Assembly: GCA_905200905.1 (NCBI GenBank)
Contig: CAJKMA010000003.1
Span: 1 to 64,000, forward strand
DNA: 64,000 bases
Direction of reading: 5' to 3'
Origin: an uncultured Bacillota bacterium
GTDB lineage: Bacteria > Bacillota > Clostridia > Lachnospirales > Lachnospiraceae
Position numbers and translations under genes: made by a program. Every line of letters starts with the position of its first letter. Positions within the stretch are counted from its first letter, which is position 1. Positions 6,785 through 13,972 of the stretch are shown here, in pieces. Under the pieces are notes generated by a model. It was not told where the DNA came from, searched no databases, and saw only the letters and a program-made list of their open reading frames with translations.

Positions 6785-7300
6785 CAACTCCAAATATGTG
6801 AAAGAAATTTTTATACACCCCCCAAAAAAACGCTCTGCCATTTCATACAAGTAGAGGGATATTTTTTCGACTTAGGGTGTGCATTTGCTATCTCTCAGTG
6901 GGAATAAGTGAAGGGAACCTTTTCAAAAGTAGGGTGAACAATTGACCTCTCACGGTGCGAATTAATGAGAGGATTAAAAATTTTTTGAAGAAAAGACCCT
7001 GATAAAATTCTCTCCCGTTTCAAACAAGTAGAGAGATATTTTTTCAAAACACCCGATAATTTGCATTCGCACAGTGGGAACAAGTGAGAGGGATATTTAT
7101 GAGAAACTTTTCAAATTGTCGGATTTTTCGCCCTTCCCGACGGCTACTCATTAGAAAGATTTTTTGAAAATGGTTATATTTTTGCCTTTCCCGATGCCTA
7201 TTCATTAGAGGGACTTAAAAAATATTTTTCGGATTTTTCATCAAAAACGGGTGTCTAAAACGCACCCCTTTGTACAAATAAGTGAAAGGAGTTTTTTACA
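6785..7300 (+). repeat. Array of about nine degenerate repeats of ~55-75 bp, no gene
   Basis: Between the cargo boundary and the next gene the sequence repeats a pattern: an AAGTGAGAGGGA-like purine box, then a T-rich tract often ending TTTTTTCAAAA, then a variable GC-richer part. Cores start near 6793, 6848, 6903, 6961, 7024, 7080, 7148, 7201 and 7275. The last unit is the functional ribosome binding region (AAGTGAAAGGAG) of the gene at 7301. Units are too divergent and too unevenly spaced for CRISPR, and there is no supported open frame. They could be protein-binding iterons, oriT-related repeats or remnants of tandemly duplicated leader/small-gene units. The part 6709-6784 holds nothing I recognise. 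Confidence 0.6.
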
Positions 7301-7510
7301 ATGCCGAGATTATCAAAGAAAGCAAAACAAGAATGGGAGTTCTTCCTGAATACCCACACGGGCAGACGTTCCTACAACGACCTCTGCCGCAAATGTCAGA
7401 ATGACTGCAAACAAAGTTTTAGGGCGATTATCATAAATTGCCCCAAATACCACTCTAAAAGAAGCGTGAAAAACGCACCAAATGATAACTATTTTAACGA
7501 TACGGGTTAG
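7301..7510 (+). CDS. Small Cys-rich protein conserved in Firmicute mobile elements
   Basis: A 69-residue basic protein starting MPRLSKKAKQEWEFFLN, with four cysteines in the pattern C-x2-C-x3-C ... C (CRKCQNDC and NCPKY) that could bind a metal. I recall closely similar short proteins in Tn1549-like elements; their role is unknown. It has a strong ribosome site (AAAGGAG) that is also the last unit of the upstream repeat array. The following 211 bp to the next gene hold no feature beyond an AT-rich stretch. Confidence 0.7.
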   Translation: MPRLSKKAKQEWEFFLNTHTGRRSYNDLCRKCQNDCKQSFRAIIINCPKYHSKRSVKNAPNDNYFNDTG

Positions 7511-7721
7511 GTCAAGGAATTACACTCTTACAAATTTTAATAGCCTTACAAAAAGAAAAATTGCAGAATTACGCACCCTTTTCATACAGAAAACAAGGTT
7601 TGTAACCTGCAAGATGCAAACAAAAATCATTCGGGAAGTCAGCCCTATAAATATATAAATAAATATATATTCTCTTACCTCCCGAAAGAAAAGCTTTATT
7701 AAAGACAGAAAGGAAACTGTT

Positions 7722-8024
7722 ATGACAGCAAACAAAGTATACACACGTGAAGAAATGCGTGAGCAAAGAATATACACGGGCGATTATGAATTTATCAATG
7801 AAGCAGGCGAATACCTTGCCACTTTGGTAATGCGTGCAGACACAAATTCATCAATGCTCCGATTGTTTTTTCGGCTCAATGACGGAAGAAAAATCATTAC
7901 TCCGGTGTTCTGGTGGCAGAAATATCTTGGCTTTTATGACATCGACAACGGGACAAAATTAAAACTCATATACAAGGAAAATCCCAATGGCATTTATCTG
8001 AATGCAATAGAAATTTTAAGTTAA
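7722..8024 (+). CDS. Conserved mobile-element protein of unknown function
   Basis: A 100-residue soluble protein beginning MTANKVYTREEMREQRIYTGDYEF, with a compact beta-rich middle (LRLFFRLNDGRKIITPVFWWQKYLG would form strands). Proteins of this type recur next to ParB and recombinase genes in conjugative or mobilisable elements of gut Firmicutes. It has a good AGAAAGGAAA ribosome site and ends 15 bp before the parB-like gene, so they are likely one operon. No catalytic motif is visible and I make no functional claim. Confidence 0.7.
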   Translation: MTANKVYTREEMREQRIYTGDYEFINEAGEYLATLVMRADTNSSMLRLFFRLNDGRKIITPVFWWQKYLGFYDIDNGTKLKLIYKENPNGIYLNAIEILS

Positions 8025-8039
8025 AGAGAGGTACTTACA

Positions 8040-8894
8040 ATGACAGATAAAATTGAAAAAATCGAAATAAATACGCTTATTCCGTTTGAAAATCATCCGT
8101 TCAAAGTAAGAACGGGCGAAGAACAGACCGAACTTTTGGAGAGCATCCGAGCAAACGGTACGCTCGTTCCCATAATAGTCCGTTCTTCTTCGGCTGGTAA
8201 ATATGAAATCATAAGCGGACACAGACGAGTGGAAGCCTGCAAAGAATTAGGGATTGATACCATCCCCGCTATCGTCAAAGATCTTACGAATGAAGAAGCA
8301 ATTATAACGATGGTGGATGCGAATTTACAGAGAGAAAATTTACTGCCAAGCGAGAAGGCATTCGCTTACAAAATGAAAGTTGAAGCGATGAAACGCAAGG
8401 CGGGCAGACCGCAGAAAAATTCATCGCAAGTTGCGACAAATATCGACACCGCCGCAGAAATCGGTCAGGAGTTGGGCGAAAGCCGAGACCAAGTTTACCG
8501 CTATATTCGCCTTACAAACCTTATCCCCGAACTGCTGAAATTGGTGGATGAACGAAGAATTGCCTTTACTCCCGCCGTTGAACTTTCGTACCTACCCGAA
8601 TACGAGCAACGGGTTTTATATGAAGAAATTGAATTTGCAGATGCTACTCCATCACTTTCTCAGGCACAACGTTTGCGAAAATTCAGCGAACAAGGGCGAC
8701 TGTCCGTTGATACAGTTTTCGCTGTGTTAAGTGAGGAAAAGCCAAATCAAAAGGAACAGGTCAAATTTATGACAGAGGATATACGAAAGTATTTTCCACG
8801 AAATTACACCAACAAAGATATGCAGCAAACGATTATAAAGCTCTTGGAAAATTGGCAGAAAAGACGTGAGCGAAATGCAAGGGAGGAACGATAA
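8040..8894 (+). CDS. ParB/Spo0J-family DNA-binding protein
   Basis: A 284-residue ParB-like protein. The N-terminal ParB nuclease/CTPase-fold domain shows IPFENHPF, the ESIRANGTLVPIIV segment and the diagnostic SGHRRVEACKELG box (about residues 59-71). A KorB/HTH-type region follows at about 135-170 (ELGESRDQVYRYIRLTNLIPELL). ParB proteins load on DNA at parS sites using CTP and help partition or element maintenance. No ParA gene lies in the window, so this may act in element stabilisation or gene control rather than classical partition. Its TAA overlaps the start of the tnpW-like gene (TAATG). Confidence 0.88.
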   Translation: MTDKIEKIEINTLIPFENHPFKVRTGEEQTELLESIRANGTLVPIIVRSSSAGKYEIISGHRRVEACKELGIDTIPAIVKDLTNEEAIITMVDANLQRENLLPSEKAFAYKMKVEAMKRKAGRPQKNSSQVATNIDTAAEIGQELGESRDQVYRYIRLTNLIPELLKLVDERRIAFTPAVELSYLPEYEQRVLYEEIEFADATPSLSQAQRLRKFSEQGRLSVDTVFAVLSEEKPNQKEQVKFMTEDIRKYFPRNYTNKDMQQTIIKLLENWQKRRERNAREER

Positions 8895-9076
8895 TGGATA
8901 ACCAAAACAAGGTAAATATTTCTTTATTAGCACCCTTTTTTGAGATAGACGAAACACCGTTTGTTATGAAAATCGGTGGGACAACCTATGAAGTTACAAC
9001 TCATTTCAGTACAAAAGGTAAAGAAACGGTGTTTGAACAGTTCAAGGAACTGCTTACCGAAACAAAACTGATATAA
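8894..9076 (+). CDS. tnpW: TnpW-like transposon-encoded small protein
   Basis: A 60-residue protein with the core FVMKIGGTTYEVTTHFS and a C-terminal KELL helix, matching the short TnpW family described from Tn4451-type elements; its role there is not established. It is translationally coupled to the upstream ParB-like gene by a 1-bp overlap. It precedes the serine recombinase as in related elements, with a structured 86-bp gap between them. Confidence 0.7.
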   Translation: MDNQNKVNISLLAPFFEIDETPFVMKIGGTTYEVTTHFSTKGKETVFEQFKELLTETKLI

Positions 9077-9088
9077 CACCACACATTC

Positions 9089-9143
9089 GACAGCCACAGC
9101 ATTGCAAGTGTATAATTATCGCACATTGCAATGCCCGGTTGTC
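9089..9143 (+). other. Extended hairpin in the leader of the recombinase gene
   Basis: CATTGCAA at 9100-9107 and TTGCAATG at 9126-9133 are perfect inverted arms. Outside them GACAGCC (9089-9095) pairs with GGTTGTC (9137-9143), with one G-U pair. It ends 19 bp before the recombinase start and may control its expression or be a binding site for the recombinase or ParB. Confidence 0.55.
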
Positions 9144-9162
9144 ATCAGAAAGGAGATAATTT

Positions 9163-10875
9163 ATGACAACAAACACAAATATACAAGGGCAAGAAAACGA
9201 AAAAATCACCGCTTTGTATTGTCGTCTTTCTCAAGACGATAACCTCGACGGTGAAAGTAATTCCATATCAAACCAAAAGGAAATTCTGATGTACTATGCG
9301 AAGAAGCATGGTCATTTACATCCTCAATTTTTCGTGGATGACGGAATAAGCGGTACGACTTTCAACCGCCCCGGCTTTCAGGAAATGCAAAGTCTTATTG
9401 AAGCAGGAAAGGTATCAACGGTTATCGTTAAAGACTTATCCCGTTTCGGCAGAGAGCATTTACTGTGCGGACACTATACCGAAATCGTATATCCAACACT
9501 CGGCGTAAACTTTATTGCGATACAGGAAAATGTAGATACCACGAGGGGTATGGGAACGGAAATGATGCCGTTTCACAACATATTTAATGAGTGGTATGCA
9601 GCTCAGACCTCAAAGAAAATTCGTGCAGTTCACGAAATGAAGGCGAAAAAGGGTCAGCGAGTTGCTTCTACTGTGGCTTACGGTTACAAGAAAATCAAGG
9701 GCGATGACAACAAAGAACGTAATGATAAATGGTATATTGATGAGCCTGCCGCAGAGGTAGTAAGAAAGATTTTCGAACTATGTCTTTCGGGTAGAGGTCC
9801 GTCACAGATTGCAAGGCAGTTGGAAAATGAAAAGGTGCTTACACCTACCGCATATTTCAACTCCATTGACAGAAAGACAAGCAATCCACCACCGAAAAAT
9901 ATTTACGGGTGGGCCTCAAGCACCGTTGAACACATTCTTGAAAATCAGCAGTATACGGGTTGTACTGTAAACGGAAAGACTTCTACCATCAGCTATAAAG
10001 TTCACAAGGTCGTAGAAAAGTCAAAGGAAGATTATCAAATCATTCCCAACACACAAGAAGCTATTATCAGCGAAAATATGTGGCTGAGGGTGCAGGAACT
10101 TCGCAAACATAAGCGTAGAAATTCTGCAACGGGCAGAAAAAGTCTATTTTCGGGATTGGTTTACTGTGCGGATTGCGGTTCAAAATTACATTTTTGTGCT
10201 TCAAAGAGCCTGAAGAAAAATCAAGAGTTCTTCCGTTGCTCTAACTACAAAAGCGGTAGAGGAGCTTGCGATATTCATTTCATTCGTGACGTTGTGCTTG
10301 AAAGAATCGTTATGGAAGCGGTCAGCGAATTGGCAGATTTTGTCCGTTGCTATGAAACGGTATTCGTTTATCTTATAGCACGAAAGAAAGGCGAAAGCGA
10401 TGCTCAGCAAATCAAATTGTTGAAAGCAACTGTCGAAAGCAGTAATAAACGCATTGGTGAATTAGACCGTCTTTTCTCTCGTATCTATGAGGATAACATC
10501 AATGGTAAAATCAATGATGAGCGTTATTCCCGTATGGCCAACGAATATGAAAACGAACAAAAACGTCTTATTTCTGTCGTGGAAGAAAGCGAAAAACAGT
10601 TAGCTGAATTGCAGAAAAAGACGGTTGACCTAAAAATGCTCCGTGAGGGATTACGAGAATTTACGGATATGAAAGAGCTGACACCGCTTGTTGTAAACAA
10701 ACTGATTGAACGCATAGAAATCCATAATAACGAGAAAAAGCATTCTCATAACACAGTAAAAGTCGATATTTACTTTACGGCAGTCGGATTATTCGGCGTT
10801 CCTACTGAACAAGAACTTTTGAAGTTGTTTGAAGAAGCGAAAAATGAAAAGCTGCTTACACAGAAAATCGCATAA
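9163..10875 (+). CDS. Large serine recombinase (TnpX-like integrase/excisionase)
   Basis: A 570-residue large serine recombinase. The resolvase domain starts with ALYCRLSQDD (catalytic Ser in CRLS, near residue 22) and contains GISGTTFNRPGF and KDLSRFGRE. The recombinase domain follows (about 180-290), then a zinc ribbon (YCADCGSKLHF ... FRCSNYK ... CDIHF, about 340-375), a coiled coil (about 410-500) and a DUF4368-like C-terminus. Such enzymes excise and insert Tn4451/Tn5397-type elements through a circular form. It lies at the right end of the element, 75 bp before the junction with chromosomal DNA, and has a strong AAAGGAG ribosome site. It looks complete and probably active. Confidence 0.92.
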   Translation: MTTNTNIQGQENEKITALYCRLSQDDNLDGESNSISNQKEILMYYAKKHGHLHPQFFVDDGISGTTFNRPGFQEMQSLIEAGKVSTVIVKDLSRFGREHLLCGHYTEIVYPTLGVNFIAIQENVDTTRGMGTEMMPFHNIFNEWYAAQTSKKIRAVHEMKAKKGQRVASTVAYGYKKIKGDDNKERNDKWYIDEPAAEVVRKIFELCLSGRGPSQIARQLENEKVLTPTAYFNSIDRKTSNPPPKNIYGWASSTVEHILENQQYTGCTVNGKTSTISYKVHKVVEKSKEDYQIIPNTQEAIISENMWLRVQELRKHKRRNSATGRKSLFSGLVYCADCGSKLHFCASKSLKKNQEFFRCSNYKSGRGACDIHFIRDVVLERIVMEAVSELADFVRCYETVFVYLIARKKGESDAQQIKLLKATVESSNKRIGELDRLFSRIYEDNINGKINDERYSRMANEYENEQKRLISVVEESEKQLAELQKKTVDLKMLREGLREFTDMKELTPLVVNKLIERIEIHNNEKKHSHNTVKVDIYFTAVGLFGVPTEQELLKLFEEAKNEKLLTQKIA

Positions 10876-10883
10876 AAGAAAAG

Positions 10884-10920
10884 GGTGTAACCCCATTTTA
10901 TTGAGGTTACACCACATTTT
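10884..10920 (+). terminator. Terminator after the recombinase gene, near the element end
   Basis: GGTGTAACC at 10884-10892 and GGTTACACC at 10905-10913 form a perfect 9-bp stem with a 12-nt loop, followed by ACATTTT. The T-tract is weak. It lies between the recombinase and the element boundary. Confidence 0.65.
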
Positions 10921-10949
10921 CAAAAATACTTCCTTATTAGCCCTCGGCT

Positions 10950-11549
10950 TTCTTCCAGGGTGATTTCTTCGGTGATATGACGGTGAATATACGCAAATAA
11001 ATCATCTAACACAAATTGCCGCTGGCCTTTTTTCTATTGTTCGAACTCTTCCCGGATACATGCTCTTAAAATGGCAATGAGCATGAGAGACAACATATTT
11101 TTTTCAAATAGTTCTTCCGCAAACTCTGTTTTGTCTGCCCGTTCCAGCCTGGTAAACAGGTTCTTCAAAATTGCGGCAGTGCCTCCATCTGTGGAAACGC
11201 TGATGCAGGAAAAAGGGACAACTTCAATGCTTTTCTGGAAATCCACAGATTCATCAGATAAATCCTTCAGCAATTCCTTAGAATAGCGTATCCAGAACAA
11301 TTCCACAGGATGTTTTGGATTTTTCCAATATAATTGGATGGATTTTTGCGGTTTTATAAGAATCATATCATTTGGCCCGCATTGCCTGATTTCACTATCT
11401 TCTTTTGCTTCATGAAAAATACAATTTCCAACCCGCACAATCAAAAAACTGTAATAGTCCATGGAGGAAATTCTCTTTTTTTTGCTATCTTCCAATAAAA
11501 TGCGTTCAATCTGATAGTTATACTTTTGTTCTTTTTTATAATCTGTCAT
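10950..11549 (-). pseudogene. AraC-family regulator broken by the mobile element and a stop codon
   Basis: From 11549 the minus strand encodes 171 residues of an AraC-type N-terminal cupin and linker region, ending at a TAG at 11034-11036. In the same frame after the stop the sequence continues for 28 codons with QFVLDDLFAYIHRHITEEI, the typical start of the AraC DNA-binding domain, and is then lost at about 10950 where the element begins. Both helix-turn-helix motifs are therefore missing. The gene is divergent from the symporter/esterase/reductase operon at 11750 and was most likely its regulator. The remaining sensor domain alone could not bind DNA. Whether the other half survives beyond the left end of the element cannot be seen. 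Confidence 0.82.
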
Positions 11550-11749
11550 AATTTATAAAAAACCTCACTTGTTTTTGTGCAATATTTTGCATACGCGGCA
11601 TAAATTTAAAATGATTATGGTTAATTACTATAATAAGTCAATTTTCGACAGTTTTCAATCAATTTATGTATATGTTTTCATAAATGTATTTTATATACTT
11701 TGTCTATGCTAGCAGGTCGTTAAAAACGTGTCAAAAGGAGGAGAATGTT

Positions 11750-13156
11750 TTGAAAGAAACACAAACAAACGTAAGACCCTTCTCAATGAAGGATAAAATC
11801 GGGGTAACCCTGGGAGATTTGGGATGTTGCTGTACAGAGCAGTTCCGTGCTATGTTCCTTACTGTATTCTATACACTGGTACTTCAGGTAAATCCCATTC
11901 ATGTTGGAATTCTGATGTTAGTTACAAAAATATGGGATGCAATCAATGACCCGATTATTGGTGCACTGGTAGATATGCGCCGTTCACAAAAAGGCGGAAA
12001 ATTTATTCCTTGGATTCGTGCCTTTTCTTTTCCAATGGCGGTATTGTGTGTTCTTGGTTTTGTAAATGTAAGCAATCTGGACTATGGTTTCCGTATTGGA
12101 TATATGTTTGTTACGTATGTATTGTATGAAGCACTTTATACTTGTGTCAATGTTCCTTTTGGAAGTCTTTCCAGTGTCATGACAGATGATGTCAAAGAAA
12201 GAACAGCATTATCACGTTACCGCAGTCTTGGAGGAACTATTTTCATGACTGTTATTGTTATGATTGGTCCTCTTGTATTGTATGAAAACAATCAGCCAAT
12301 CCCGGGCAGATTTCTGATGATGGCTTCTGTCTGTGCACTTGTCGGACTGCTTTGCCTGCAGGTGACCTGTGTATGGTGCAAGGAGCGTGTTGTACTTCCG
12401 GAACCGGAGAAAAAAGAGAAACTTCACTACTTTGAAATTATTAAACATGTTGCAAAAAACAGTGCATTCCTGGGTGTTGTTTTGTTCAGTTTCCTTGGAA
12501 TGGTGGGTGCTTCCATTGTGAACGGTCTTAATACATACCTGTTCCGTGACTGGTTTGGTGATGTACAGATTATGGCTGTTTCCGGTGCACTGAACACCTT
12601 ATATGCCGTGATTGTTTTTGCATTTACCCAGCCCCTTGCAAACAAATTTGGAAAGAAGGAATGGTGTGTTGCAGGAGCCGGAGGAGCAGCCTTGGTGTTT
12701 GCCGTTTTATTCTTCTTCCCAATCCACAATCCAATGTTGTTTATCATTATTAATGGTATCTGTTTCCTGGGTGCCAGCGGAATGCAGGTTCTTGTATGGG
12801 CACTTGTCAATGACGCTATTGACTATCAGGAGTTGCAGACAGGACAGAGAAACGAGGGAATCCTTTATTCTGCATATTCCTTTTTCCGTAAACTGGCAAA
12901 TGCAGTTTCAGGAAGTTTCTCCAGTTTTGCACTGGGTATTATTGGATACCAGGTTGCTGAGACCGTTCAGACAACAGAGGTAGTCAACCGCATCTGGAAA
13001 ACTTATACAGGAAGCTATGTAATCGGATATGGACTGGCAGTTCTTGTTCTTCTTTTCCTGTATCCACTGAGCAAGAAAAAGACACAGGAAATGCTGGAAG
13101 AGCTGAAAGTAAAACGTGCAGAGAGAGCTGCTAAGGCAGAAGCAAGTGATATTTAG
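11750..13156 (+). CDS. GPH-family cation symporter (glycoside/pentoside/hexuronide transporter)
   Basis: A roughly 468-residue, 12-segment membrane protein of the major facilitator superfamily, GPH branch. The family marks are KIWDAINDPIIGALVD near the second segment and AIDYQELQTGQRNEGI in the C-terminal half. It would import a sugar, glycoside or hexuronide with H+ or Na+. The open frame starts at 11684, but TTG at 11750 is preferred since AAAGGAGGAG lies 7 bp before it and the N-terminus then fits the family. It is the first gene of an operon with the esterase and reductase, with gaps of 18 and 42 bp. Its divergent regulator is broken by the mobile element. Confidence 0.88.
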   Translation: MKETQTNVRPFSMKDKIGVTLGDLGCCCTEQFRAMFLTVFYTLVLQVNPIHVGILMLVTKIWDAINDPIIGALVDMRRSQKGGKFIPWIRAFSFPMAVLCVLGFVNVSNLDYGFRIGYMFVTYVLYEALYTCVNVPFGSLSSVMTDDVKERTALSRYRSLGGTIFMTVIVMIGPLVLYENNQPIPGRFLMMASVCALVGLLCLQVTCVWCKERVVLPEPEKKEKLHYFEIIKHVAKNSAFLGVVLFSFLGMVGASIVNGLNTYLFRDWFGDVQIMAVSGALNTLYAVIVFAFTQPLANKFGKKEWCVAGAGGAALVFAVLFFFPIHNPMLFIIINGICFLGASGMQVLVWALVNDAIDYQELQTGQRNEGILYSAYSFFRKLANAVSGSFSSFALGIIGYQVAETVQTTEVVNRIWKTYTGSYVIGYGLAVLVLLFLYPLSKKKTQEMLEELKVKRAERAAKAEASDI

Positions 13157-13174
13157 TTTAGAAAGGATATTATT

Positions 13175-13930
13175 ATGAAAACATTACAGATTGAGTTTGC
13201 AAACCGCCAGGGGCTGGTACTTCGTGGTATCGTGACTTTGCCGGATGGAGAAGGAGCTTTTCCTGTTGTGATAAATCTTCATGGATTCACCGGAACAAAG
13301 GAAGGCCATAAAGGACTTCATATTACCATGGCAAGAAAACTGGCAGAAGAAGGAATTGGCTGTATCCGTTTTGATTTTTCCAATAATGGAGAAAGTGACG
13401 GAGAATTTGAAAATATGACATTTACTTCTTTGATCCAGGATACAGAAGATATCTGGAACTGGGCAAAAGAACAGCTCTATGTAGATTGTGACCGCATGAT
13501 TTTATCTGGTCACAGCATGGGCGGATTCGTGGCAGCAACCAGTGCACCGAGGATTCACCCGGCTGGCCTGATTCTTATGTGCCCAGGAAAACAGATGTGG
13601 GATGGATGTGGAGAACGTTCCCGTGCTATGGAACAGCACGGAATTCTCTTTGGTGACATAGAAGGATTAAAATTCAGCCATGCCTTTAACTACGACCTGG
13701 AAAAATATAATCCGTTTGAAGATGCAAAAGGATATGAAGGACCTGTGCTGATAGTACGGGGAACAAAAGATGAACTGGTAGATGAGGAGACTTGTGAAAC
13801 TTATCTTTCTCTTTATCAGAATCCAAATAAGCACTTGGTTCATGTGGAAAATGCAAATCATAATTTTTCAGGTATTCCATGCAGAACCGAATTGACGAAA
13901 CAGGTTTGTCTCTTCGCAAAGGAGATTTAA
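13175..13930 (+). CDS. Alpha/beta-hydrolase, cinnamoyl/feruloyl-esterase-like
   Basis: A 251-residue cytoplasmic serine hydrolase. The nucleophile elbow is GHSMGG with Ser114, the oxyanion segment is LHGFTG (35-40), the acid is likely Asp in RGTKDELVD and the base His in ENANHNFSG. Overall it resembles small esterases that cleave hydroxycinnamate esters. It lies between a GPH symporter and an old-yellow-enzyme reductase, 18 bp after the first. If the reductase acts on bilirubin, this enzyme could split the ester bond of bilirubin glucuronides (acyl glucuronides); if it acts on hydroxycinnamates, it could be a chlorogenate-type esterase. The substrate is inferred from context only. Confidence 0.85.
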   Translation: MKTLQIEFANRQGLVLRGIVTLPDGEGAFPVVINLHGFTGTKEGHKGLHITMARKLAEEGIGCIRFDFSNNGESDGEFENMTFTSLIQDTEDIWNWAKEQLYVDCDRMILSGHSMGGFVAATSAPRIHPAGLILMCPGKQMWDGCGERSRAMEQHGILFGDIEGLKFSHAFNYDLEKYNPFEDAKGYEGPVLIVRGTKDELVDEETCETYLSLYQNPNKHLVHVENANHNFSGIPCRTELTKQVCLFAKEI

Positions 13931-13972
13931 TAAGATACTGATTCCATTGCAGACCAGAAAGAAGGAATAAGA

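Larger units (their letters stand above)
1..10949. mobile_element. Right part of an integrated Tn4451/Tn1549-like mobile element with defence cargo
   Basis: The stretch carries element-type genes (small Cys-rich protein, ParB-like protein, TnpW, large serine recombinase) and a phage-defence cargo. The recombinase gene sits last, just inside the right end, as tnpX/tndX do in Tn4451/Tn5397-like elements. The right boundary is placed near 10949, where the reading frame of a broken AraC-type regulator on the minus strand stops matching its family. TnpX-type recombinases are known to use GA dinucleotides, and the broken codons there are GAA GAA; that agreement is suggestive only. The left end, relaxase and conjugation genes are outside the window, so I cannot say whether the element is conjugative or only mobilisable. 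Confidence 0.75.

Noticed and set aside
6895..7083. Minus-strand open frame of 62 codons in the repeat region
   Set aside because: It lies wholly in the repeat array, has no ribosome site and no recognisable protein features.
6785..7300. Possible CRISPR array
   Set aside because: Units are highly divergent, unevenly spaced and lack constant repeats with unique spacers; no cas genes are present.
12212..12810. Minus-strand open frames within the symporter gene
   Set aside because: They are shadows of the strongly supported symporter frame and have no ribosome sites or family resemblance.
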